Origin: Scedosporium boydii
Lineage: Eukaryota > Ascomycota > Sordariomycetes > Microascales > Microascaceae
Length of the DNA: 64,000 nucleotides
Reading direction: 5' to 3'
Assembly: GCA_002221725.1 (NCBI GenBank)
Contig: NJFT01000081.1
Span: forward strand, 1-64,000
The notes under the pieces were generated by a model that had not been told where the DNA came from, made no database searches, and saw nothing but the letters and a program-made list of their open reading frames with translations. Below are positions 1 through 11,789 of the stretch, one piece after another. The translations under genes were made by a program, and so were the position numbers. Within the stretch, counting starts at the first letter, position 1. Each line of letters begins with the position of its first letter.

Positions 1-857
1 AAAAGGCCCCCCTTCTCCAGGGAGAGCGCACAGCATTCCCCAGGCTAAATGCAACATCACCGCCTTTTTATTCCGCATCGATTCGATCCCAATAAAAACG
101 GCGAATAAAAACGGCGCGGTTTCCTCCGTGGGCACAAACCGGCCAACCAACAGTCCGTCTACCCGTCTTTCCTCTTGCATAGGAGCCCCGGGACCGAGGA
201 GCCGTTCGGAGAGGCAACCTGGGGTGGGGGGGATAATCAAGGTGTGCAACCAGTCTTTGGTATCCGTTGAGAGCGCAAGCGCAACGTAAGCCCGATAATA
301 TTATAGAGCACACATATTAGAGCTACCTCCCTGTGACAGCTTCGATAGCACAGGCATTTGAAGCCCAATTAATCTCACTCACGATTGAAACGCAATAGTT
401 CTACGGCATCAACATTACTGCTCTTCCGAATCAATACGAGGGTATCACAAGAGAGGAGAACAAGAGAAATATTCGAAGAGTTCGAGATGGTTTATTAACA
501 AACAAAGGCGAATTATATAGAAACAGGTGAAAGAGGTTTCAACGAGAGGTAAGAACTCGAAGATGGACTGGTAACCGAAGAAGAGGAGGAAAAACGCAAA
601 TGAAGCTTTCACCCGCCTCATAAAAAGAACCCTTTTGCGAAAAAAGAAAAAGAAAGAAAATGCCATCAACTCATCATCTCACAGTCATAACCAGGGGGTA
701 TAATGTAACAGGGCTCATGGGGAAAAACTAGACTGAGAAGGGTCCAGCTCCTTCACGGAACCCAGTTCGCATCTTGCTCCTAACCTCTACCTGCCCACAT
801 ATTTCTTTGGGCTTGATTTTCGCTTTGATTCTTTATATGCATTATTTCGCAGGCATT
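1..857. other. Intergenic, no gene seen
   Basis: No reading frame here shows recognisable protein features; the short open frames are low-complexity and arginine/serine-rich. The right part lies 3' of the hexose transporter gene and probably includes its 3' untranslated region. Confidence 0.5.
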
Positions 858-2694
858 TTAAACATGCTCCACAGTGCCCTTCTCCATATGCATGGTAGTC
901 GCGAAAGTGGTCGTAGGTCGCCACTTCGCAGAGGTCCTAGGGGTGCTCTCCTCCAACATCTTGTCAACCTGCTCAAGGGTCAAGCCCTTGGTCTCAGGGA
1001 CAAGGAAGTAGGTGTAGACGAAAGCGCATGTACACAGACCACCCCAGACAAAGAAAACGGAAGACTTCATGTTGCCCCGCTTCTCGCCGACCATGTAGGG
1101 AGTAATGACAGCGATGATGGTGTTCCAGAGCCAGTTGGAGGCGGTGGAGAGACCAACACCGCGAGATCGGATGGGAAGAGGGAAAACTTCGCCGATGACA
1201 ATCCAGGCACCAGGGCCCCAGGTAGAGGCGAAGAAGAAGATGAAGATGGCGATGAAGGCAATCTGGGCGTTGACAGCAGGAATGTTGTTCGCGATCGACT
1301 TAAATCCATCATCGGCAGTAGGGTCGGGAACCCTATGGGTGTGGTTGAAACCGGCAGTGACACCAACGATGGCGACGATGAACTGGCAGATGAGCATACC
1401 AAGGGCGCCGTAGAGGAGAATAGTTCGGCGACCAAACCTCTCGACAGTCCAGAAGGAAAGAGGAGTGGAGCAGACGTTAACGAGAGTGAAAATGAGGGAG
1501 ATGAAGAAGACGTTCTCGATGGCGCCGGTCGACTGGAGGAAGGGAGTTGAGTAGTAGAAGATGAAGTTGACACCGGTCCTATGAAAGAAATTAGTTTGCC
1601 AGTCGGGAATACTTCGCCAATTGCAAAAAAAGGCATCGCGCTTCGCAGAGTAAGAGAGTAGAGAAAAAACTTACCACTGCTGCATCATCTGGAGAGAGGT
1701 GCCGAGAATTGTGCGGCGGAGGTTGGACTTGCCGTGGCTAAGACCACCCTTGAAGCAGTTCATCCAGCTGCCGAAAAAGGTCGTGTCGGGGATGAGAGCA
1801 CGTTCGTACTCCTCGTTGGCGACAATCTCAGTAAGCTCAGCACGAATGTACTCGGATTCCTTGGGCTGGCCTCGAAGGCGGGCGAGAGCCAGGGCGGCAT
1901 CTTCGATCCTGCCCTTCTTGACGAAGTAACGAGGAGAGTCGGGAAGGAGCATCAGACCACCACCGAGAATCAGAGCCCAGGGGAATTGGATGGCAATGGG
2001 AATACGGTAAGCGCCAGTGTCGTCGCGTTCCTTTGTACCGTAGACGACACAGGCAGCTAGAAGAATACCGATGGTGATGCAGAACTGGTAACCAGCCACG
2101 AGAGCGCCACGGACCTTGCGGGGGCACTATGAAAAACCAAGAAACGTTAGCGACCGGAACGGAGAATGTTAGCTGGCTCGCGGGTTGGGGCGCACTCACA
2201 ATCTCGGACATGTACAGGATGACAATAGCAGACTCGAAACCGACACCAAGACCAGCAACAAGACGACCGACGACGATAGCGGCAAGGGCATCACCCGCAC
2301 CAGTAATCATCTGGATAACGACACCAAGCATGTAGATAAAGCAGCCAGCGATGACGGTCCACTTTCGACCAATTCGATCGGCGACATCTCCGGCGATAAT
2401 AGCGCCCAAGAAGGTACCCAGGGACAGAATAGACACGATGAGCGAGGTCCTGCTCTCCGAGACCTCTTTGGCACCCTCGAACTCGACCGCATCCTTGAAG
2501 ATTTGAGAACCCAAGACACCATTGATGTATCCAGAGTCGTAACCGAAGAAGATACCGCCAAAGGAAGCAAAAGCGCAGATCATATACGCCTTCCACGTGA
2601 CTGGGGCCTCGATCCTGTTGACGTCGTCGGTGGGCTGGAGCACAACACCATCAGCGCCGGGCGCCGTCTCCTTGTCTACTGCCTTATCAGACAT
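858..2694 (-). CDS. MFS hexose transporter (high-affinity glucose type), 3 exons
   Basis: This encodes a 12-helix sugar/H+ symporter of the major facilitator superfamily, acting at the plasma membrane. Exons on the minus strand are 2694-2200, 2126-1675 and 1578-858, giving 555 residues, the usual length. Introns are 2199-2127 (GTGAGT donor) and 1674-1579 (GTAAGT donor). Family signatures are all visible: the first-helix GYDSG, DRIGRK in the loop after helix 2, PDSPR (variant of PESPR) before the central loop, QQWTGVNFIFYYS in helix 7, VERFGRR in the loop after helix 8, and PETKG at the C-terminus. The second intron splits the Trp codon of QQWTGVN, so the motif appears only after splicing. The start is the ATG at 2694, because an in-frame upstream extension is not transporter-like. 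Residue patterns resemble fungal glucose/monosaccharide transporters; the exact sugar cannot be read from sequence. No metabolic partner genes lie nearby. Confidence 0.95.
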
Positions 2695-3168
2695 GTCGAA
2701 TGATAGGACGGCGAGTGTGTTTTTGAATTGACAGGTCCTCAACCGGTTTCGAGACGAAGTTGTGTGTGACGGTAGGGGTTGATTAGGGGAGGTATTGAAG
2801 TTGAAGAAGGGAGGTGGGGGGAGGTAAAGGTAAATATAAAGTAAGCCAGGAGGCCCTTGGAGGAGTTGGATGAAGGAATGATGGAGAGGTAAGCTTGTTT
2901 TGGAGCCGATATTGAAAGGAAAGAGCGATGGCGATCAGAGGGAGAGGGCCTTATTTAATATCATGCCGAGCTTCATGCATTATAGCACGGCAGGAAACGG
3001 AAGACGGAGGATGAATACTGTATCAATTGACAGAGAGGAACATTGAACCCTGGCGTGGTCAAGGCACGAGGAACCGACAAACTGGAGCAATCTTGTTTCT
3101 TTTCCCTAGCCTTTTCCTTTTCCCACCCCTTCACACCCCGTCCCGTTAGCCACACATTTCCGTCGCTC

Positions 3169-3193
3169 TTTTTTTTTTTTTTTTTTTTTTTTT
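3169..3193. repeat. Homopolymer T tract, 25 nt
   Basis: An uninterrupted run of 25 T lies within a pyrimidine-rich stretch upstream of the transporter gene. It could be a nucleosome-excluding promoter tract. Its length may be inexact in the assembly. Confidence 0.9.
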
Positions 3194-5146
3194 GTCGGGT
3201 TTCTTTTTCGCCGCCCGTATTGCACGTTAAGAGAACTACTACCATTCGCACAATACGCGGGCTACTACCTCCCCCCCAGCATCGTCTCCGCATCTCCAGA
3301 CTTCGGAACTGTACGATGATGTTTTAGGGATAGATACGTAGTAGGACCGAGAAGGGTACATGGTCCTCGAACGACAATGGCTGGAGGTCTACAGAGCTAG
3401 AGTAGGATGACATATGCATTCCGCCGCTCTGAAGCTATGAAGTACGAAGTAGCTTCCTCGGTGAGATGCGTGTTTGGTTCTTCCTGCTTTGGGGTAGGTT
3501 GAGATGCCTGCGCGTGGTTTCGAGCCTTGGAAAGAAGTTTAACGTTGTATCATCCCACACCACACTAAGACCCTAACCATAGATCGAAGTTGCGGGGCGG
3601 CTAGGAGGAGGAGAGACTGGGACTGTGGAGGGGGCAGGGGACAACCATGAATGGAGGGGCGAGGGGGCGTGAGAAGGGGCGTTTACTTCGCATAAGGGGG
3701 TGTGGGAGGAGGAAGTGCTGGCTGCCCCAGGATTCGTCCCTCTGTTATGGCGAGCAACAGACCTTGAACGAGAAGCAAAGCCGACTGCGACACAAAAAGA
3801 CGTAATGGCGCCAATCTGGAAGAGGACCCCGAAGAAAAGAGAGGAGTGACAGGTGGAGCTGGGCAGGATACACCCCTCCAAAGGAACAAGGGACATGAAG
3901 TTTTTTTTCGTCTTCATTTTTTTAGTTTTTCTCTAACTTGAGGGAGTGAGGGGGGTGTCCGTCGAAAGTAGGTGGCAGTAGGGTGCGTTTGGGGTGGAGA
4001 GAAGCGCCGAGAAGGGATTGAGTCTAGACCTTGATTGGTTGGCTGAGACATGGCAGGCGGACGGGAGTGGCGCCAAATGGGTTAATACTCGGTGATATTT
4101 TGGCACGCGAGATGCACGGTCTGGATAAAACTGTCCGAGACCAGACCACTGCCGTTTGGCTGCTTGCCGGCAGTATATGCCCTGTAAGCCGACGCAGGTT
4201 TTGGCAGACAACCCACTGCAGGGTGGTGGAGTTGGTCAACTCAGTGCTCCAGACAGCCTGTGCTGCATTCAATATTGGTGTCAATACAACTCCTAGCGGG
4301 CTCTCAGATTGACTCAAGCTTCACCAATTCGTAGTTCAATAGCCAGATATAGTCGGATTACAGGGAGTCTAGTCCCATTGATGTTGTTCTTTGGCCAGCT
4401 GCCCATCGTGAACTACCAAATGTTGTGGCAACATGGAGACACTGGAGTCAAGGCCAAACCTTGTCCAATTGAACAATGGTACGACATGCTCGACCAAGAA
4501 TCAATGGATCTAGGTACCGAAACCACTCCTTCGTACCATACTCATGACGACAAAACAGAAGCAGCGCATGAGCCATTCCATATCAAAACTATTTTTCTCA
4601 AGTCCTCTGCCAGGGATAAATCCTCACGTGGAACCAAATCTTGGCGGTCAAGGCTGGGAGGTTGGGCTGGAACCAAACAGTGATCTCAACCAAGCTAACT
4701 CTCCCTTGACCTTCCCCATATCAGATCGGCACACGCTACGGAGGAATATTGCTCACACGCCCCATTGCCAACAAGGTTTAGAATTGATTTATTCTTAGCT
4801 CTCTTCTATCCCTTGAAAACGCCATTGATGTGCGTGCGTTAGGTTGATCGTCCCTTCCTCTGCGCTGGAATTCCACCTGCTTCAATCCTGTCTATCATTA
4901 TGATACCTCAACTCTCTTCCCAGGAGTGCTTCCCTACACTCTAACGGGGATCGGCGCCGACTGGCCAGGATTAGGGAACGTGCCAGGGAGTTCTAGTCGT
5001 GGAAGATGATTATTCTTCGGGTTCGCACCTTCAATTCCGTGGTCCACGTACGACCGACGTAACCTTGGGGAAATGTACTTCCGTCTCGCCTACGGCCAGA
5101 CGACAGTAAGAGTAACATTCGACGGAGCTTGCAACAAACAACACTG

Positions 5147-5167
5147 CATTCCACATTCCACATTCCA
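5147..5167. repeat. Short tandem repeat, CATTCCA x3
   Basis: Three perfect adjacent copies of a 7-bp unit in intergenic DNA. No function is evident. Confidence 0.8.
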
Positions 5168-7914
5168 CACGGGCGACAATCTCCATACGAAGTAGGAAAG
5201 AGAAAGTGTTCTAGGTACCGACAATGTATATGAGTACCATGCTGCAATTCAGCGCGACTTGACACATACTTTGGAACCTTGGAACCTCCTGGCGAATAAC
5301 CCGTCCTTGACAGAGGCTGCGCTTGCTGAACCAACAATTCAACAGGGAGATATTCAGGCCCAGTGCTCAACTCGACTGATAATACGTCCGAGACCATGGT
5401 AGCGCCTGCTCAGACCGGATCAAATGTATTAAATGTATCAAATAGGCACGCCCAGGCCCCTTCCCCCAGCCATGTACATGCATACACACGAAGTACAAGT
5501 AAACACATCATATTGGCCTCGTGCAACCGTACGGGAGAAGGAGCACCCTTCGTGCTCGGACCTAGAGCATGCCGGATGGGAAGGAGCAGGTCTTCGGCCC
5601 CGGGTTACAGCGACAATGGGAAGGAGATCATCTCGTAAGCATCAAGTGGCCCCGAATCGGCCCAAAATCTCACGCGTGATATTAGTGATACATAGAGAAA
5701 CCGAGTGCCTGGTCTTCTCCGGCCCCATCGTCGAATCGGACATCACCACCACCTCCAGCTAGTGGGAGCCTCTTCTCCGCCATTCACATTCAATCAGATC
5801 TTGCCGGGGTCCCTCCGCACCAACAGGGATGAAGATTTTGGTTTGTTCGTCTTCTTTTTTTACCCCTCCATTTTTGCCATTCTGCTTGGGAGGAAACTAT
5901 TGGATGTCCGGGTATTTTTTTTCCTTGGTCCAGACATCACCACCATCATGCTGTATTACCTGCAATACCCGCGCGGAGCTCTCCGGCACTACTACAGTAG
6001 CAGTCCCACCTCAACATGAAGGAGGGTTGGGTCGTTCTCCCATCCTGCATCAAGAGCCAGCTCACAAGCTCACCTGTTTTTTGTGCTTGGCCCACGAGAG
6101 GATTCTCATCTCTGTTAACCGATGACGAAAATGTCGGAACCCGCATACAGCGAGCTCTGGCTCCACGCAACAGCAGCAACTGACTATTAACTTGCCTGCT
6201 TGGGCAGGATGAGACACGTACTCCGTACGGACCAGAAAGCGCTTCGGCCCTATATTGCCACTACTTCGTATTTACTACTTTCTCCGGCAGAAACATGCGC
6301 GTAGCACGACGAGGAAATTCCAGAGAGAAAAGAGAGCCGAAAGAGAAGAGAGATGAAAGAGATGAAAGAGGGGGGGTTTCGACAAGCTCGTCGCCGTCGC
6401 CGAATGCTGCCATGGCCATTCCATGTAACGATGCAACTGTCAAGAAGTCGTCCGCACAAGCAGCCGGGTACTCCTGGCCAGCCACCTCCACTTCATTACC
6501 CTAGTCAGTGCCCACATCAATCATTCGTTGTTAGTCAATTCCATGCATTTTTTTTCTTCTTCAACGTTGCCATCTCACGGGCGTATCCCCCCTTGCGCAG
6601 ACGCTGATGCAGGGATTGACCGAGAAACATTGCAGTCAAGGGAGTCATATGGCCTGGCCTGGCCTGGCAGATGTAGCGTCATCATTACTAACAGCTTAGA
6701 ATCTCCCCTGCCCGGCCCTGGCTTGACGGCCTCCCGCCTACAAGCCCCGTGCTCGTCTCGGTCATTCCTCCGAGCTCGTGATCACGATGTCGGAAGAAGG
6801 TTTTCGGTCTATGTTGGCCTGCCTGACTTTCTTTTTCTTAGTTTGCAGAACACTAAACTGCTTGGTACTAGCTGTGCCAATAGAGGTTGCGCGCAAGTTG
6901 ACAGTCTCGTCCAATAGCTTGGCTCTTTGACGCTAAATTAAGGTGAGAACCTCCTGTGGCTGTTGGTGTTAAAAAAGAAGAGAGGGGGAATAAAAAAAGT
7001 CTGCCCTTAATGAGATCGAAACTGCATCACATCTCGCACCCCTCCCCGGCACGGCACCACCTAGCCGGAGAAGACGGCCTTCGAGTTGTTCCGGCCTTGC
7101 TCGGCTTTTTTTTTTACCTCAAGTTTGCCATGCCCTCGATGACGTCCCCTTCGATCGGTAATGGTTTCCGAAAAGGGGGACTAAGAGCGGCGCGACCACT
7201 CTATTCCGTAGGCTCGGTCCCAGAAGTACACCATCCCCCACATGCAATTAGCTTGGTTGGAGAAGTCTGGCCGAATAGCATACCCACATCCGATCCCGTC
7301 TATTTTGTCTATTTTGTTTCCAGAACAAAATGCTAAACGCATTGCCTCCGACCATTTTTCCTTAACACACGATTTTCTTAGCGGCCTGTGGCCCCAGTTC
7401 CGCACTTGGAAGGTTGGAGGGTTCGAAGCCCTTGTCCCCATTCTCAATGTGGTCGACGACACCACTCCTGGCCTCATGGACCCTCACGCCAAAAGCAATG
7501 ACGCCGAGGACGCCGAGGGAGTGGAGGCGAAGTGTAGGACGTTCCAACGAGCCGGGTTCATTAAGAAATCGCTGCCTATACCAAAGTAGGCTTACGCCCT
7601 AGCAGACCGAGCTTTGATTGCAGCAAGAGACTAACACAATGCAATGGAAAGGAAACATTCCGCCTGTCTGCAGTGTGATGTCAGGCGTCCTCAGAACGGA
7701 AGGTGGGCAATGAGACAGACATACGCCCACAAGTACTGTTCTCAACTGGCTGGACGATTCATCTCTCACCCCCAGCGGCCCTGACAAATGATGACAAGGG
7801 ACATCACACGATAATGACAGGTCTTCTAGTACGCGGCGATACTCTGAATTGAGTTCGCTAATTTATTTGTTCCCCCATAGGGGGTGTGTGAATACTGAAC
7901 GACTCTCTGCTACC

Positions 7915-9912
7915 CTAATACGGTGGCGGCGACTTTCGTGTGCCTTGAGGCTTGACAACCATCGTGAGAGTAACGCCGACGAACTGGCAGTTATCACGTA
8001 TGAGATGCACAGTCTCCTTGAGTGCCACCTCGAGGACAGCGCCACTATCGAGCACGAGACAGGCCCGATCAACAGGCGTGAAGAGTCCTTCCTTCTGCAA
8101 TAGTGCGGATGGAGAAGTCTCTCGGACATTATCTGCTCCGATCTTTTGCACTCGACAGCTGAATCTCCGCGAAAGTCCCTGATAGTAAGTGGAGAACACG
8201 ACGAGGAACGTTTCCTGTGCAGATTTTCTGGCCGGCAAATTCCCCGGATAGTAGCTGCACCGGAACTGGGCCTCTTGTGCTGAAGTCTGCTTACTCTCAT
8301 CCGGGGACCTGCTGTGGGGTTCTGGGATTGGAATATACATGTAGTGGGTTCCATTCGTTATTTCGGTCATTCTCCATTCCGAGGGGCGGTGGGCATCCAA
8401 CAAGATGCGACTAGCACCACCAAGACGGACCACAAGGACATTACTGGTCAGGGATTCCGCAGAGCTCGAGAGGAAGCCAAGGGGCCGACGGTCGGGGAAA
8501 CCATCGGCGGGGTAGTTGGTAGACCATTCGGTGCGGGGCAGGGATGGGGTGGAACCGTAAAAGAGGTATAATCTCTTCCAATCGAAGTGTTTGATGTCCC
8601 TCGGGAGGATACATATCACCCCCCGGGCCATACCTGGGGCCGGACGTGAGACCACGAGATAGTCCTCCCCATGGCGGTGGCGCCCCCCGGACTTGCCATC
8701 CCCGGAAATTACTCGCAGTGTGATGCAGAGCCAGACGCCTTCGTCCGGGGAAACGCCGCTGCGAGCGCTGAGGAACGTCCACGCCAGCAAGTCGTTGGGG
8801 TGGCTCGTAATTCCGAGCTTTGGAGGTTCCACGACTGGCACCGTTACCAAGATTCCGCGACTTGTCACTGTCGGTGGGGGCATTGGATCGTCGCCATATC
8901 GCGATGGGACAGTCAAGTGGTACCGGGCATTTGGATCTGCTATGACATCCGGCGTAACTCTCTGCACGTCCTTCCAGGTCAGGCCCTGCTGCGGTCCTCC
9001 TCCACCTGAATCTCGTTGGGTCAGGGGCGCATTCGCCGTAAAGAGCACAGGAGTGAAGCCCGAGGGATCTGGGCCGAGCACGCTGGAATAAGAGCTAGGC
9101 AGCCGGGGGAGATGCCAGGCCAGTAATGAAAGGTCTTCGGACCTCCTCAGGATCTCCTCCTGGAGGCGGATGAAGGCGTTCTGTCCTTCGCCGTATAGCA
9201 GGGGCATGTTCACGTTGAATATGCCAAGCAGCGAGTATGCACGATCCTCTACCCGCTGGGTCTCCCGTTTGGATGCCCAGCTCATGCGCTCCGCTATGGT
9301 ACAGATGCTACCGGGAGACACACCCTGCAGGACCTCGGCGCGAATACCAGTGATACGCTGCAGGTCCGAGACCAGACTGGCCTTGGTACCTATCTCGACC
9401 CAGTCTTTGTCGTAGAACTCGACCAGTCGCGGCGCAATCAGTTCCTGCAGGGTCCAGCCGCGCTTGAACCACCGACTTGCCACGAAGGTAGGGCCCAGGC
9501 GCCGCAAGTGTCTCCCTTCGCGTAGGGTCTCGCCAGAAAGTAGGCTATTCAGGGAGGTTGGGACAGAAACACTGTCGGCGTCGGCGACCACGTCGGCCAT
9601 ATAGACGTAGCAGAGGGCGGAATGCTGGTACCAGCGGTACATGGAGTTGATGGCCTCGGAAAGCTCGGCGCTGGACTGCTTGTCGATGCAGCAGGTATCG
9701 ACCCAGGCCCAGGCGTAACCGTCCCGCCGAGCCTGTCTGCAGCAGTCCTCGATCTTAGCGAACCCGGGGATGCGCGAGGCGAAATTGGGGCCCCTTTCCA
9801 TGTCCTGGAAGGTCACTTCGTGGTCGCCCCATGTGTGGGATAAGATGGCGTAGGGCGGAACATCGCCGGCGAAGAAGTGTAACTGGAGAGTGTCTGTGTC
9901 GATGAGTCGCAT
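7915..9912 (-). CDS. HET-domain heterokaryon-incompatibility protein
   Basis: This encodes a 665-residue single-exon protein with an N-terminal HET (heterokaryon incompatibility) domain, the module that triggers cell death after fusion of unlike fungal cells. The start is the ATG at 9912, giving MRLIDTDTL and then YAILSHTWG at about residues 21-29, the canonical opening of the domain. The in-frame extension upstream is Lys/Glu-rich and not conserved-looking. Further HET signatures follow: the AWVDTCCIDK segment, the SEAINSMYRWY segment, RGWTLQELIAP, then AERMSWA, EDRAYSLLGIF and MPLLYGEG. This is the HET-E/HET-D type order, but the usual NACHT-WD40 part is absent. The C-terminal 400 residues match no family I recognise, and no transmembrane segment is evident. 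The gene is isolated, with over 1.8 kb of non-coding DNA on both sides. Its 5' leader has long CT/TTTC tracts near 9935-9975. Confidence 0.93.
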   Translation of the reverse strand: MRLIDTDTLQLHFFAGDVPPYAILSHTWGDHEVTFQDMERGPNFASRIPGFAKIEDCCRQARRDGYAWAWVDTCCIDKQSSAELSEAINSMYRWYQHSALCYVYMADVVADADSVSVPTSLNSLLSGETLREGRHLRRLGPTFVASRWFKRGWTLQELIAPRLVEFYDKDWVEIGTKASLVSDLQRITGIRAEVLQGVSPGSICTIAERMSWASKRETQRVEDRAYSLLGIFNVNMPLLYGEGQNAFIRLQEEILRRSEDLSLLAWHLPRLPSSYSSVLGPDPSGFTPVLFTANAPLTQRDSGGGGPQQGLTWKDVQRVTPDVIADPNARYHLTVPSRYGDDPMPPPTVTSRGILVTVPVVEPPKLGITSHPNDLLAWTFLSARSGVSPDEGVWLCITLRVISGDGKSGGRHRHGEDYLVVSRPAPGMARGVICILPRDIKHFDWKRLYLFYGSTPSLPRTEWSTNYPADGFPDRRPLGFLSSSAESLTSNVLVVRLGGASRILLDAHRPSEWRMTEITNGTHYMYIPIPEPHSRSPDESKQTSAQEAQFRCSYYPGNLPARKSAQETFLVVFSTYYQGLSRRFSCRVQKIGADNVRETSPSALLQKEGLFTPVDRACLVLDSGAVLEVALKETVHLIRDNCQFVGVTLTMVVKPQGTRKSPPPY

Positions 9913-11789
9913 AACTGTGGTTGATCGTAATAATGCCTGCCCCTCTTTCTTTCTTTCTTTCTCTCCTTTTTTTTTCTGTCCCTCACTTAGATCGGATGAG
10001 AAGTAGAAATGGAAGTGGGGTCTGGGGCTGAAGGATGTGAGAGACAAGATGTCTGTCTGCTCAAGTCTCACTTCTTTCTTTTTGAATCGTGTTCATGTTT
10101 CTGCTGTTGTTTTCATAGCCTTCGTGTCGAACCATGCCAAATTGTTTTTCTTGTTTTCCCCTTTTCTTTTTCTAGTATCGTTTCTCCCTCCTTTGACACG
10201 TTTTATCCTGCGTGTCTTGGGAACCAGCTTTTAGGTCGATGCCTAATGGTTGGAAATGCTGAATGGCGGGGCAGTTCAGTGTCATGCGTTCTACTTCGTT
10301 TGCCAGCTGATAGGCTCAGCCTCGACGTAGGCAGAGAGGAATGGGTGACCAGGCTGTCCTGGCTGGCCAAGGCCACAAGGCGTTTGTGGAGGAAAGGAGG
10401 CGTTCACCACTAGGTGCGCCTCACCCCAGATCTCCGTGCCAACGGGCCGGCCGACAAAAAGCCCCAAGGACCCAGGACTGCCCAGAATTGATGGCATTCC
10501 TGCATGCCATGGCAACACAAAAAGGAATGAAGAAAAGAGGGGAGGTTGGAGGGGCGCACAGAGTGGTGGGACGAGGATGATTTGTCGCGATTCGGCTTAG
10601 CGTTGTTTGCTTCCTTTTTTTCTTCACGATTCTTCAGTCCTGGTCGCTTTAAGCACTTGCATTACTGCCATTATCGCGGGCCGCGGGACCAACAGGATGG
10701 AAATCAGAGACAATGGTCTCCATGGCACTGGCCTTAATTCCCGATGAGGCTGAAACTTGACACCTTGTGACGTTCTTCCCGACAGGGGAGTGTGAGACAA
10801 GGAGCTCGTCTGGCCGGTCGCGATGGATGGACGAAGACGGAGAACAACAACCCCCTCTCATACTGAGATCGAAATGATTTGCTTCTTCGGTCTGCTCTTT
10901 GCTTTTCCCGTTTCTCTTGGTGTTTTATTTTTAATACCCGCCATCTTCAAAGCCGACACACCCCTCCCCGAGAGGCTGGGAGAGCATGATGCGAGAAATC
11001 TCGACGCCAAAACGACGATCATTGCCGCTTGCTGAGTTGGCATGTTTAGGGTTCACTGAACAAGTTAACGTGACGTCTTACACGACAAGCTTGGGGAGCG
11101 AGTAATGTTCCTTTTCAAACGCGGGAGATTGGTGAGATGCAAACACTATATTTACGAGTACATCCCTTTGCTTGTTTGACCAGCCATGCATCGTTTAGAT
11201 ATTTTTGACTAAATATTACCACTTAGATGGCTTCTTTTTTTCTTCTTTCCTTTTTGGAGCTAAGTGGCTTCTTTATTTCAATTTCGTTTCCTCGTTTCAG
11301 TCTTGTGTACCCAAGATGGAAAACAGGCCCACTGAGGCGTAACACTCATCTTGTCGCATAGGAGACCGTGGCCTCGATTCTCTCACGACGTCATCACGGC
11401 CATCCTAGTTGGAGTGATCATCGATTACGACCGTTATCGATTTCATCTTTATATTTCTTGGGGAGGCGATCGGTCGAGAACGGCGCCACAAGGGTTTCAC
11501 TAATGGGAATTAGCTTGAAGAAACGGGGGGTGTGTGCGATGTCAAGTCTGTCAAAATTAAAATTGCTTGATAGCAAGAGGAAGATCTTCTAACTTGGATC
11601 ACGAACAGGTGAGCAAACATTTGTGAGTATAATTCTCCCAGTCAATGATATGAGGGTACACACGGCCGCGGCGAAAGTTCCCGCTATTGTTGAAGAAAAA
11701 AGAAAAGAGATATTTCTATACACACCCCAAAAGGATCCCTCAAGATATCCACCGTCCCCCAGTGGAGATTAGCAAAAGCTATCATTCCT
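9913..11789. other. Intergenic, no gene seen
   Basis: This lies between the 5' side of the HET gene and the 3' end of the cutinase-like gene. The left part carries pyrimidine tracts typical of fungal promoters. Short open frames on both strands have no recognisable domains. Confidence 0.5.

Larger units (their letters stand above)
2695..7914. other. 5.2-kb gene-poor interval
   Basis: The segment next to 2694 is the promoter and 5' leader side of the transporter and is purine-rich on the plus strand. Further right I see no frame with recognisable domains; pairs of overlapping open frames around 4031-4683 have no support. Visible simple-sequence features are a T tract (3169-3193), a triplicated 7-mer (5147-5167), a GGCCT run near 6651-6670, and copies of TACGAAGTA/TACTTCGTA at 3443, 5186 and 6262 plus TACTCCGTA at 6219. 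Confidence 0.5.

Noticed and set aside
774..1550. A 258-codon open frame on the plus strand across the hexose transporter
   Set aside because: It is antisense to conserved transporter exons on the minus strand and rich in charged low-complexity residues, so it is a shadow of the real gene.
3573..3917. A 114-codon minus-strand frame with a hydrophobic stretch
   Set aside because: The hydrophobic run is short, the rest is Ser/Pro/Arg low-complexity sequence, and no family pattern is seen.
4031..4683. Two overlapping plus-strand open frames (ATGA overlap)
   Set aside because: No recognisable motifs, no start context, no splice sites, and open frames of this size occur on both strands here by chance.
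7420..7450. A GAGGG-TTCGAAG-CCCTT hairpin resembling a tRNA T-arm
   Set aside because: The hairpin is good, but no partner for the acceptor sequence that follows it is found upstream, and no D-arm is seen.
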